Assembly (NCBI GenBank): GCA_023269295.1
Contig: JAHFTU010000068.1
Coordinates: forward strand, 1-7,193
Direction: 5' to 3'
DNA: 7,193 nt
Origin: Candidatus Woesearchaeota archaeon
GTDB lineage: Archaea > Nanobdellota > Nanobdellia > Woesearchaeales > UBA10216
Part shown: in pieces, positions 1 through 5,382 of the stretch
Layout of the letters: each line of letters starts with the position of its first letter
Position numbering within the stretch: position 1 is the first letter of the stretch
Notes under the pieces: model-generated
The model's input: only the letters and a program-made list of their open reading frames with translations
Told to the model about the DNA's origin: nothing
Databases searched by the model: none
Made by a program: the position numbers and the translations under genes

Positions 1-130
1 GCACAGGGACTTTGTCGCAAAATTCAAGTTCGCAAAGGTATGGGGCAGGTCAGCCAAGTTCGGAGGGCAAAAGTTCAAAATAGACCACAAGCTCGCCGAC
101 AAGGACGTGGTTGAAATACATTTGAGATAG
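1..130 (+). CDS. C-terminal end of a DRG/OBG-family GTP-binding protein (TGS domain), partial
   Basis: The frame beginning at base 2 is open from the window edge and encodes 42 residues before TAG at 128-130. The peptide starts HRDFVAKFKFAKVWG and ends DHKLADKDVVEIHLR. This matches the C-terminal TGS domain of archaeal and eukaryotic DRG (Rbg) GTPases, where HRDF..KF..A.VWG.S.K..GQ and D.DVVEIH are hallmark positions. DRG proteins are cytosolic ribosome-associated GTPases, and the TGS domain is thought to contact the translation apparatus. The GTPase domain itself lies outside the window, so its G motifs cannot be checked. A promoter for the next gene follows within about 25 bases of the stop, so the two are probably transcribed separately. 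The family call rests on a short but highly characteristic segment. Confidence 0.88.
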   Translation, partial: HRDFVAKFKFAKVWGRSAKFGGQKFKIDHKLADKDVVEIHLR

Positions 131-152
131 TTGCTGCTTGCGCTGAAAAAGA

Positions 153-160
153 TTTAAATA
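153..160 (+). promoter_or_regulatory. Archaeal TATA box of the 179-577 gene
   Basis: TTTAAATA preceded by AAAAAGA (a purine-rich BRE-like stretch) is centred about 22 bases before the ATG at 179. No Shine-Dalgarno sequence lies in the gap, so the transcript is probably leaderless or nearly so. Confidence 0.7.
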
Positions 161-178
161 CCTAAAGCTGGGTTAATA

Positions 179-577
179 ATGGTGATGGAGGGAGACTATT
201 ACTTCAATCGTATGGGACAGCTGGTCTCTGAAGACGGTTCTGCAGTACTTACCCTGCCGGTCTCAAAAGACTCTGCTGCTTCTAACGGTTACAACGACTC
301 AAAAATAATGGGTGACTCTCCTTGTTTGGTTTACGTTAAAGTAGGCAGTGTGTTGTATCTTGACCTTGAGCAGAGCAAAAAAAATTCCCCACCTTTGGTA
401 ACCGAAAGGATGATTATGGAAGCAGCTAGAGATGCCCACGGTGAATTACCTCTGCTGGGTGGGCTTGAGAAACGCGTTGTGGAGGAAAGGAGAAGACAGG
501 CTATGGAACGATGGGTAAACCAGCTCAAAGAAGAGCGCCCAAAAAGGCGCCTTTTAACTACTTCTGCATTCCCATGA
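179..577 (+). CDS. Unrecognised small protein, 132 aa
   Basis: I do not recognise this protein. It is a 132-residue soluble-looking chain with no signal peptide or membrane segment. The first 65 residues look like beta strands (MGQLVSEDGSAVLTLPV, PCLVYVKVGSVLYLDL). From about residue 75 to the end it is a charged helix rich in Arg, Glu and Lys (EKRVVEERRRQAMERW), ending in a basic patch. The start is the first ATG after a well-placed TATA box; another in-frame ATG lies two codons later. Its last residues and its TGA (575-577) fall inside the left copy of the 28-bp repeat, so it overlaps by 20 bp a displaced copy of the 3' end of the AAA ATPase gene. Before the downstream cassette arrived, the two genes would have converged and overlapped here. 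Coding status is supported by promoter, length and composition, not by homology. Confidence 0.62.
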   Translation: MVMEGDYYFNRMGQLVSEDGSAVLTLPVSKDSAASNGYNDSKIMGDSPCLVYVKVGSVLYLDLEQSKKNSPPLVTERMIMEAARDAHGELPLLGGLEKRVVEERRRQAMERWVNQLKEERPKRRLLTTSAFP

Positions 578-587
578 ACTCGCCCCA
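560..587. repeat. 28-bp direct repeat, left copy (displaced 3' end of the AAA ATPase gene)
   Basis: These 28 bases are identical to 1787-1814. On the minus strand they encode WGEFMGMQK plus the first base of the stop, exactly the C-terminus of the ATPase gene at 1785-2987. Here the stop is completed as TAG (558-560), at the right-hand copy as TGA. Identity ends abruptly at both edges, as expected of a recombination core rather than decayed homology. Confidence 0.85.
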
Positions 588-606
588 CATGCAAAAAACC
601 AAAAGA

Positions 607-614
607 TTTAAATA
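607..614 (+). promoter_or_regulatory. TATA box of the MNT-HEPN operon
   Basis: TTTAAATA preceded by CAAAAGA lies inside the cassette, about 20 bases past the left repeat. Its spacing predicts transcription starting near 637, leaving a leader of about 12 bases. The pair therefore carries its own promoter. No Shine-Dalgarno sequence precedes the ATG at 649. Confidence 0.72.
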
Positions 615-616
615 TG

Positions 617-645
617 CTATTAACTAATAGTTAATAACTATTAAC
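617..645. promoter_or_regulatory. Overlapping palindromes between TATA and start of the MNT gene (putative operator)
   Basis: A perfect 19-nt palindrome (625-643, centred on 634) overlaps a perfect 15-nt palindrome (620-634, centred on 627). The octamer CTATTAAC also repeats directly at 617-624 and 638-645, 21 bases apart, about two helical turns. The block covers the predicted transcription start, where bound repressor would block initiation. The N-terminal helix-turn-helix of the MNT protein is the obvious candidate ligand, giving autoregulation of the pair. AT-richness makes some symmetry cheap, but this much nested perfect symmetry is unlikely to be chance. Confidence 0.6.
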
Positions 646-648
646 AAA

Positions 649-1248
649 ATGGAAATAGGCAAAGCTAGAACCGGAATCCTGAAAATCCTGCTGAAGGACT
701 TCACAATAAAGCCAATTGTGACTTCTTTGGCAAAAGAGGTTAGCATGAGCAGAGTAGGAACTTGGAAAGCCATTAAAAAAATACAATCGGAAAAGCTAAT
801 TATTCTTTCTCCAATCGGAACAGGGAAAACAAGTGCGTACAGTATAATTCTTAACTGGGGCAACCCTATCGTAGAAAAGACCTTGGCACTGACCTTGACT
901 GAAGATGCCTTAAAAAACCAGAGATGGCGCACTAACTTTGCAGAACTAGAAGATAAAGTGGATTTCCTCATAATTTATGGCAGCATCCTTAACTCTCCAA
1001 AGGATGCCAATGATATCGACCTCTTGGGGGCAGTTTCAAACAAGCACAAATTTATGGAAATAGAAGAAACTGTTGCCAGAATACAAAAAACGCAGCATAA
1101 GAAGATTCATGCCTTGAATTTTACACAAACCGAGCTTCAGCAAGAGCTTGAAAGGCCAAATAAGGCGTTTATAGACGCCATAAAGAAAGGTGTGGTGTTA
1201 TTCGGGCAGGAGAATTTTGTTAAGTTCATAAAAGACGTGAGAAAATGA
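649..1248 (+). CDS. MNT-type nucleotidyltransferase antitoxin with N-terminal winged helix-turn-helix
   Basis: This 199-residue protein has two parts. Residues 1-65 read as a winged helix-turn-helix (IVTSLAKEVSMSRVGTWKAI is the likely HTH). Residues 100-195 are a minimal nucleotidyltransferase domain, with IIYGS at 108-112 followed by NDIDL at 121-125. That is the GS...DxD signature of the pol-beta superfamily, with D122 and D124 as metal ligands. The closing VLFGQENFVKFI also recurs in archaeal MNT proteins. Known MNT antitoxins neutralise a partner HEPN RNase, in some systems by adding AMP residues to it. The HEPN gene follows with a 4-bp ATGA overlap, so the two are translationally coupled. 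The HTH probably makes this the operon autorepressor, acting at the palindromes just upstream. The third catalytic acidic residue is not obvious. Family assignment is firm; target and chemistry are inferred. Confidence 0.85.
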   Translation: MEIGKARTGILKILLKDFTIKPIVTSLAKEVSMSRVGTWKAIKKIQSEKLIILSPIGTGKTSAYSIILNWGNPIVEKTLALTLTEDALKNQRWRTNFAELEDKVDFLIIYGSILNSPKDANDIDLLGAVSNKHKFMEIEETVARIQKTQHKKIHALNFTQTELQQELERPNKAFIDAIKKGVVLFGQENFVKFIKDVRK

Positions 1249-1784
1249 AATTAAAGGAAGTCAAGGATTGCTTTGAAAACGCAATAAAAGACGAGAAAAA
1301 AGGCAAAAAGCACAAAGGCCTGCTGGTCACCAATCCGGATGACATGAAAGCAAAGGACTATCTTGCCAAGGCAAAGAGGAACTTAGAACTCTGCGATTTT
1401 TACAATGAAAAGGGGTTTGATTACAAGATTCCAGAAGAATGGTTTTACACACTTTACTATTGTGCACTTGCCATCCTGTCCAAATTCGGCATTGAAAGCA
1501 GAAGCCAGAAATGCACAGCTGCCTTTCTGCGATATGCCAAGGATAATGGCTTAATAGAGTATGACGATGAATTCATTGACAGGATAACAGTTTATAGCGA
1601 TAAAGAAGAGAAGTCAGACGTGGACGAAAGAGAAGCCGCAAGGTACGGCTCATCCATAAAAAGCGAAGAGGTTGCAAGCAAATACGGGCGCATGACAACG
1701 ATTTGTAAGAGAGCTATCTCTCAATGTGAGGAAATAATCTTCTCTGATAAAGCGTTTGAGGTGTCAAGAGAACTGTATGAATAA
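1245..1784 (+). CDS. HEPN-domain protein, putative toxin of the MNT-HEPN pair
   Basis: The 179-residue protein is almost wholly helical and charged. Residues 36-165 fit the HEPN four-helix domain: KAKDYLAKAKRNLELCDFY, then EEWFYTLYYCALAILSKFGIE (helix pair and GIE turn), SRSQKCTAAFLRYA, and finally REAARYG (129-135) before the last helix. HEPN proteins paired with MNT proteins are ribonuclease toxins whose active site is usually R-x4-6-H. Here the matching place reads R129-E-A-A-R133-Y134, with no histidine. Many archaeal HEPN proteins have a similar R..A.Y form, so RNase activity is uncertain. Residues 17-35 are very Lys-rich. It overlaps the MNT gene by 4 bp, and its TAA lies two bases before the right 28-bp repeat. 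Family assignment is good from pairing and helix pattern; toxicity is inferred. Confidence 0.78.
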   Translation: MKLKEVKDCFENAIKDEKKGKKHKGLLVTNPDDMKAKDYLAKAKRNLELCDFYNEKGFDYKIPEEWFYTLYYCALAILSKFGIESRSQKCTAAFLRYAKDNGLIEYDDEFIDRITVYSDKEEKSDVDEREAARYGSSIKSEEVASKYGRMTTICKRAISQCEEIIFSDKAFEVSRELYE

Positions 1785-2987
1785 TCACTTCTGCATTCCC
1801 ATGAACTCGCCCCAGTAGTGGCCGCCTTCGTTGGTGGAATCACTGGCATCAACAGCTTTTGGGGACTTGGCAAGCTGCTTCACTAGCCTTGGCTTTTTTC
1901 CGCCTTTCGCCTGTTTCGTTTGCCTGGCTTTTGGCTCCTTGGGTTGCTGAGAAATTGGCTTACCCTTGGCCGCCTTTGCGGATTTCCCTGCTTTTCTGGA
2001 CTTATTTAATTTCCTGGCTGATCTTGAAGAACTTCGGGCTGCCACCGTGGCTGTTGCTGGCATTATTTCAGTCTCCATGCCTATGCCGCTTAGGGTTGAC
2101 TGGGCAGTTGAAAGGACAGAATCCGCAACAGCGCTTGTGCCAACAGCATCCCCAAAGCCTGCAGGCTCATGAAATAGTGAGGCAGATTTTGCTTTTACTA
2201 CTGCTGCTTTCCTGCGGCTGCGAGGCTTTGATTTTTTCTTTGCAACGCGCACGGTTTTCTCAACCGCTGTTTCCTCCACAGCTGTGAAAGGGGCAACATC
2301 CAGTATTTTGCTTGGCGAAACTGAAAGCTTGCCCTCCTCAATCGCAGACCGGCACATATCCTCGCAAATCTGCAGCAGCCTTCTCGGATTGCCCTGCGCT
2401 TTCCTGTAAGCCAGCAGGATGACCTCGTTTGAAAGCAGGGAAAGGCTGCCAATCCTGCTGCGCACAATTGAAATTGACTGCTCAGGCGTAGGCCTGGAAA
2501 AGCGCACAACATTGCCGTTCATCATTGCCTTAAGTTCGCCTACAAAGCTGTTGGCAGGGTACCTTGTGCCGAAGAAAATAACAGCCCTGATGTTGCCGCT
2601 CTTGTAAAACTCCATAATCTCAGCACTGCTGTCCTCCATAATGTTTTGCGCCTCATCAACAACCAGAATCATGCCACTGGGGAGGTTTCCTGTGAGAAAA
2701 TTCGCAAGCGAAGAGCGCTTCAGAAGCTCTTTCACTTCAATGCTTTGTGAAGGCACAGCGTGGGCATAAATGACCTTTTTCCTGCCCCCAAAGCGATTGA
2801 TTATGCCCTTCAGCAAAGTTGTCTTGCCGTGGCCAAGAGGGGCCTCAACAAACAGGACCTTTCCGCTGTCAATACCTGAAAGGACTCCGTCAATGTTCGG
2901 GCCAAAAAGCTCGTAGCTGAAAGCCGCTGGCTTTATCGTAAATGGATTTCGGCCAAAACCGAGCTTCTTGAACCAGACATCAGCCAT
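1785..2987 (-). CDS. ExeA-like AAA+ ATPase with a long basic low-complexity C-terminal tail
   Basis: From the ATG at 2987 the protein has 400 residues. The N-terminus has the F-G-x-NPF...P pattern of ExeA/GspA-like ATPases (LGFGRNPFTIKP). The P-loop domain follows: Walker A APLGHGKT (49-56, Ala in the usual first Gly position), Walker B ILVVDE (D111, E112), a sensor-1-like FFGTR near 138-142, and a GNPRRL sensor-2 motif (199-204). All residues needed for ATP hydrolysis are present. Residues about 245-380 form a Lys/Ala/Ser/Arg-rich, probably disordered tail, suited to nucleic acid or acidic partners. The chain ends in a distinct GGHYWGEFMGMQK. An in-frame GTG at 2996 was rejected because it sits inside the AGGTGA ribosome-binding site. 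This is the last gene of the 4362-to-1785 operon and overlaps the preceding ATPase gene by 8 bp. Substrate is unknown; relatives serve secretion assembly or transposition targeting. Confidence 0.82.
   Translation of the reverse strand: MADVWFKKLGFGRNPFTIKPAAFSYELFGPNIDGVLSGIDSGKVLFVEAPLGHGKTTLLKGIINRFGGRKKVIYAHAVPSQSIEVKELLKRSSLANFLTGNLPSGMILVVDEAQNIMEDSSAEIMEFYKSGNIRAVIFFGTRYPANSFVGELKAMMNGNVVRFSRPTPEQSISIVRSRIGSLSLLSNEVILLAYRKAQGNPRRLLQICEDMCRSAIEEGKLSVSPSKILDVAPFTAVEETAVEKTVRVAKKKSKPRSRRKAAVVKAKSASLFHEPAGFGDAVGTSAVADSVLSTAQSTLSGIGMETEIMPATATVAARSSSRSARKLNKSRKAGKSAKAAKGKPISQQPKEPKARQTKQAKGGKKPRLVKQLAKSPKAVDASDSTNEGGHYWGEFMGMQK
1787..1814. repeat. 28-bp direct repeat, right copy (3' end of the AAA ATPase gene)
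   Basis: Identical to 560-587. It encodes the last nine residues of the ATPase gene on the minus strand, and the first two bases of the cassette side complete its TGA stop (1785-1787). The host protein is therefore unchanged by whatever event made the repeats. Confidence 0.85.
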
Positions 2988-3696
2988 GAATTTCACCTAC
3001 AGGCTTATTTAATGAGACTAAGTGCTCTTCCTCAACCATTGAGGATTTTGATTCCACCGCTTTTTTGCATGCGCTCTCACAGAGCTGCAGGAATTTCTTT
3101 GCGTTTTTCCCGGACAACTTATAAATTTTTCTGACCACTTCCTCATTAAAAAGCTCTGAACTGCCAAGCCGGTTCCTGACCATGAGCAGCGCATCCTCTT
3201 CTGCAAGGGCGGCAATCTTCACAACCCGGTTCCCTATCCTGTCAAGAACCGAAGCTGAAAGGCCAGAGGACCTAAGGGAAGTTCCTGTAAGAACAACAGC
3301 CCCAAAATAGTTGTTGTCATAATAATACTTGAGCAGCTCCAGGGAGTGGGGCAAAAGCGCTGCTGCATTATCAACGATAAGCACTATGTTCTTGGGATTG
3401 TTGCCGAGCATCCTGTCAAAAATCGAGGTTTTGGACTTTACGATAGCCCTTAGGTTAACATCGGCTGCTGCGGCATCAACATAAACTGCCCTGCGGCCAA
3501 GCTGTCTGGAAAGCTTTTGCAGCAGCACGCTCTTGCCAGAGCCCTCAGCGCCCTCCACAAAAACAATGCTGCCTGAGCTGATGCAATACTCGAGCTCGCC
3601 CAGCTGCTTTTCAAGCCCGACAGACGACCTTGCTGAAAAGGCAGGGTCAGTACTGAACGGGTTCTCGTCAAATCCAAATTCCTCAAACCATTCCAT
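2980..3696 (-). CDS. Degenerate ExeA-like P-loop ATPase paralogue, 238 aa
   Basis: This is a shorter paralogue of the downstream ATPase, without the tail. The N-terminus FGFDENPFSTDPAF is the ExeA-like motif. Walker A is intact (GAEGSGKS, 49-56). Walker B reads IVLIVDN, with the aspartate D109 kept but the catalytic glutamate replaced by Asn110. The sensor-2 position reads GKNAKKF (196-202) instead of GNPRRL, so its arginine pair is replaced by lysines. The protein should bind ATP but hydrolyse it poorly or not at all. Coming just before an apparently competent paralogue, it may be the structural or regulatory half of a hetero-oligomer (inference). The ATG at 3696 has AAGGTG 9 bases upstream. 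It starts 3 bases after the stop of the membrane-protein gene and overlaps the next gene by 8 bp, so all three form one operon. Confidence 0.8.
   Translation of the reverse strand: MEWFEEFGFDENPFSTDPAFSARSSVGLEKQLGELEYCISSGSIVFVEGAEGSGKSVLLQKLSRQLGRRAVYVDAAAADVNLRAIVKSKTSIFDRMLGNNPKNIVLIVDNAAALLPHSLELLKYYYDNNYFGAVVLTGTSLRSSGLSASVLDRIGNRVVKIAALAEEDALLMVRNRLGSSELFNEEVVRKIYKLSGKNAKKFLQLCESACKKAVESKSSMVEEEHLVSLNKPVGEIHG
2993..2998 (-). promoter_or_regulatory. Shine-Dalgarno site that fixes the start of the 400-aa ATPase
   Basis: AGGTGA on the minus strand lies 5 bases before the ATG at 2987 and within the end of the upstream ATPase gene. It contains the GTG that would otherwise be the longest-frame start, so ATG 2987 is the better choice. 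Confidence 0.65.
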
Positions 3697-3699
3697 TAA

Positions 3700-4362
3700 T
3701 CATTGCACCTTTGACTGCATCTGCTCGTAAGCCTTCTCCCTGTGATAATTAGATTTCTCCAAAAGCGCCTTTGCCTTGTCTTCTTCGCCTTTTTCATGAA
3801 GCTCAGAGGCCTCCTCATGAAGGTCCTTGGCAGTACGGAGGTTGTTTGCAGCGCTGTCCCTCAGCCTGTTAAAGGCTAGAACAATAGCGGCAACCGCAAC
3901 AGCCAAAATGAAAAGCCTGGCAAGCAGAGGCAAGCCCAGGAACCCGCTAAAAAAAAGCTTGGGCACAGCAACAACAGAACCAGCCAAGCCAAGAATGCCC
4001 TTGCTGTTGCTGCTAGCTTTAATGGCTGCAGCCTCTTTCACACTAAGCGAACTCCTGCTGACGTTGCAATTAGAAAAGCCGCCTTTGGAACACTGGCACT
4101 CCCCTGATTTCACGTCATAATAGCAGTTGAAGAGAAAAGCGCTTTTGACATCAGTCTGCTTGCATTCAAAAGCCATGCCACAGTCAACATCCAGGTGCCG
4201 GACAAGCTTCTCGTCGTAATTGAAAGCGTCAACAGGGCCCTTGCTGCCATTCAGCAGATGAGCCTGCACAAGTTGGGGGATAACTACAGCGACCGCAATT
4301 GCAACAAGCATCAGCAAACACGCCCTCTTTGCACTTTTTGCGTAAAAATTCACACCAGACAT
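3700..4362 (-). CDS. Membrane protein with Cys-rich external domain and charged helical tail, 220 aa
   Basis: I do not recognise this family. A basic N-terminus (KSAKR) leads into a hydrophobic segment at residues 14-34, an anchor or uncleaved signal. Residues 35-120 are polar and hold six cysteines (61, 67, 80, 89, 91, 99), which suggests a disulfide-bonded domain outside the cell. A hydrophobic stretch covers 123-138, and a strong membrane helix runs 142-164. The following NRLRDSAANNLR is positively charged, so the tail should lie in the cytoplasm. Residues 168-217 are a Glu/Lys/His-rich helical hairpin, perhaps TPR-like or coiled coil. As first gene of an operon with two ATPases, it is the likely membrane anchor, with the tail as docking site for the ATPases (inference). 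The start is the first ATG after a TATA box some 56 bases upstream. Confidence 0.72.
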   Translation of the reverse strand: MSGVNFYAKSAKRACLLMLVAIAVAVVIPQLVQAHLLNGSKGPVDAFNYDEKLVRHLDVDCGMAFECKQTDVKSAFLFNCYYDVKSGECQCSKGGFSNCNVSRSSLSVKEAAAIKASSNSKGILGLAGSVVAVPKLFFSGFLGLPLLARLFILAVAVAAIVLAFNRLRDSAANNLRTAKDLHEEASELHEKGEEDKAKALLEKSNYHREKAYEQMQSKVQ

Positions 4363-4413
4363 CCAAAATCCCTTTTTTTAGCCCTTCTTTGCTGGAATTG
4401 GCACCTGAGGGAG

Positions 4414-4423
4414 ATTTATAAAT
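4414..4423 (-). promoter_or_regulatory. TATA box of the membrane protein/ATPase operon
   Basis: ATTTATAAAT is a perfect palindrome about 56 bases before the ATG at 4362. On the minus strand it predicts transcription starting near 4392 and a leader of about 30 bases with AAAGGGA near the start codon. Being symmetric it could in principle also fire rightwards. Confidence 0.6.
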
Positions 4424-4446
4424 TTTTAGATTTTTCTCTCGCAAGA

Positions 4447-4469
4447 TTGCAGGAAAGTCACCACTGCAA
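4447..4469. promoter_or_regulatory. Inverted repeat in the divergent intergenic region (possible operator)
   Basis: TTGCAG (4447-4452) and CTGCAA (4464-4469) are perfect inverted half-sites, 17 bases centre to centre, between the promoters of the membrane operon and of the winged-helix regulator. The position suits control of both by the adjacent regulator. Six-base arms can arise by chance, so this is tentative. Confidence 0.3.
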
Positions 4470-4513
4470 AAGACAAACCTCGAAAATGAGAAGGAAGGGC
4501 GTATTGAAAAATC

Positions 4514-4521
4514 TTTTAAAC
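4514..4521 (+). promoter_or_regulatory. TATA-like box of the tandem winged-helix gene
   Basis: TTTTAAAC preceded by AAAAATC is centred about 28 bases before the GTG at 4545 and 30 before the ATG at 4548. That spacing suits a leaderless transcript, and no Shine-Dalgarno site is present. Confidence 0.5.
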
Positions 4522-4544
4522 ATCAGCGTGTCGCCAAGGCATTC

Positions 4545-5267
4545 GTGATGCTCGAAAAAGCAGTTTTGCCATACGGAGGAGTTCCGCAAACCGAAAACCT
4601 TGAAGCAACCATTCAGGAAATTATAGAAAATCTGGAACAGAAAGGCCTTCGGCTACAACCAAAAGAGCGTGGATTGTTTACGTTGCTTCTTAGAAGCTAC
4701 CCAGAAGTGTGCACAATGGAACAGATAGTAAGAGAACTTTGGGAAGGTAAAGACGCAAGCTACGAGGCTGGTTACAAAAACTTAAGAGAGTCTAATAGGG
4801 TATATACTAGTATACTAAGGCATAAGCATAAGCTCGAAGAAGCGGGATTAAGCCAAACTTACAGGCTAATCAATATTAGCGGGTTTGGCTACGCGCTGGA
4901 AATAGACACGCCAGAAGGCAAGGCAAGGATTGCAAGATTAAAGGAAACACCACTACACGAAGCTGGAGATGCTGCGCTTCTAGCCAGAATATTGCTGCTC
5001 AACGACATTAAAGTGCCCAGATACACTGCAATAACACTCATGGCCTTGTTCCGAAGCGGAGGACATGCTGTTGAGAAAGAACAAATTTGCCAGGAAGTGT
5101 GGGGAGACAGCATCAACAGAACTGGATTACTAACGCAATGTATTGCAAATTTGAGAAAAGCTCTTGGAGGCAAGCAAATAAACGGCTTTCAATACGAAAT
5201 TGAGACGCATGGGGGAGTAGGTTATAGCCTAAACATCAATCATGTCGCTGTTGTCAATGTCACTTAA
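4545..5267 (+). CDS. Transcription regulator-like protein with two tandem OmpR/PhoB-type winged-helix domains
   Basis: The 240-residue protein contains two copies of the OmpR/PhoB C-terminal DNA-binding fold (Trans_reg_C type). Copy 1 spans about 36-120, with TMEQIVRELWEG, a helix rich in Arg/Lys around 80-98, and the wing INISGFGYAL. Copy 2 spans about 155-232, with VEKEQICQEVWGD, then CIANLRKALGG, and the wing IETHGGVGYSL, close to the bacterial VWG...LRKKL...RGVGY pattern. There is no receiver or kinase domain, so it is not an ordinary two-component response regulator. OmpR-type domains are mostly bacterial, which hints at transfer. The gene is divergent from the membrane/ATPase operon and may regulate it or itself (inference). 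ATG 4548 is an equally plausible start. Its stop overlaps by 8 bp the decayed 3' end of an asparagine-synthase gene. Confidence 0.72.
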   Translation: MMLEKAVLPYGGVPQTENLEATIQEIIENLEQKGLRLQPKERGLFTLLLRSYPEVCTMEQIVRELWEGKDASYEAGYKNLRESNRVYTSILRHKHKLEEAGLSQTYRLINISGFGYALEIDTPEGKARIARLKETPLHEAGDAALLARILLLNDIKVPRYTAITLMALFRSGGHAVEKEQICQEVWGDSINRTGLLTQCIANLRKALGGKQINGFQYEIETHGGVGYSLNINHVAVVNVT

Positions 5268-5376
5268 GGTGGGAGTCCAGATAACCTCGCTTATCCCAGG
5301 CTCCAGAAGCCTTTGCAAGTTTCCCAAGCGCCTTGTCAAAGCCAGAGCCGTACTGCAGTCATTTTGGCCCCTAATT
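5260..5376 (-). pseudogene. Displaced C-terminal remnant of an asparagine-synthase-domain gene
   Basis: Read on the minus strand from 5355, this encodes YGSGFDKALGKLAK and then ASGAWDKRGYLDSHLK before TGA at 5260-5262. It aligns with the C-terminus of the intact gene at 5958-6869 (YGSGFDKALGKLAR, then AAGFGNKREYLHRLL). The stretch 5357-5376 also resembles the intact gene's FRPKMA segment but has a 2-nt deletion relative to it, so the reading frame is broken there and no start or upstream domain remains. The part on the outer side (5260-5356) is still fully open. Either this is the original 3' end of the intact gene, pushed aside by the toxin-antitoxin cassette, or the end of a lost tandem paralogue. 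Confidence 0.72.
5321..5356. repeat. 36-nt direct repeat, left copy
   Basis: Identical base for base to 6031-6066 and in the same orientation. It lies within the asparagine-synthase remnant. Beyond it the similarity falls to roughly 60-75 per cent on both sides, so the perfect block stands out as a possible recombination or gene-conversion core. Confidence 0.85.
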
Positions 5377-5382
5377 TGCCAG

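Larger units (their letters stand above)
560..1786 (+). mobile_element. Putative 1.2-kb toxin-antitoxin cassette inserted at the 3' end of the AAA ATPase gene
   Basis: One repeat unit of 1227 bp (560-1786) holds a promoter, an operator-like palindrome and the MNT and HEPN genes, and nothing else. It is delimited by perfect 28-bp direct repeats. The second repeat begins two bases after the HEPN stop. The two genes look richer in A/T and in AAA, GAA and ATA codons than the ATPase genes next door, which fits foreign origin. No recombinase is encoded, so movement would need an enzyme in trans. A 28-bp duplication is longer than usual transposon target duplications but within the range of tyrosine-recombinase attachment cores. 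Repeats and contents are seen directly; mobility is inferred. Confidence 0.55.

Noticed and set aside
331..971. Minus-strand frames opposite the 179-577 gene and the MNT gene
   Set aside because: They lie antisense to better supported genes, and the second ends in the MNT promoter palindromes. No archaeal promoter precedes either.
1859..2607. Open frames on both strands over the basic tail and ATPase domain of the 400-aa protein
   Set aside because: Low-complexity Lys/Ala/Ser coding produces long open frames by chance; the products are Leu/Pro-rich without recognisable motifs.
4381..4500. GCCCTTC (4381-4387) and GAAGGGC (4494-4500) as an inverted repeat
   Set aside because: Seven-base arms more than 100 bases apart are expected by chance; no supporting structure between them.
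4195..4548. 117-codon + frame and 71-codon minus frame across the membrane-protein start and intergenic region
   Set aside because: Both cross the operon promoter and start codon in other frames and have no start signals or domain pattern.
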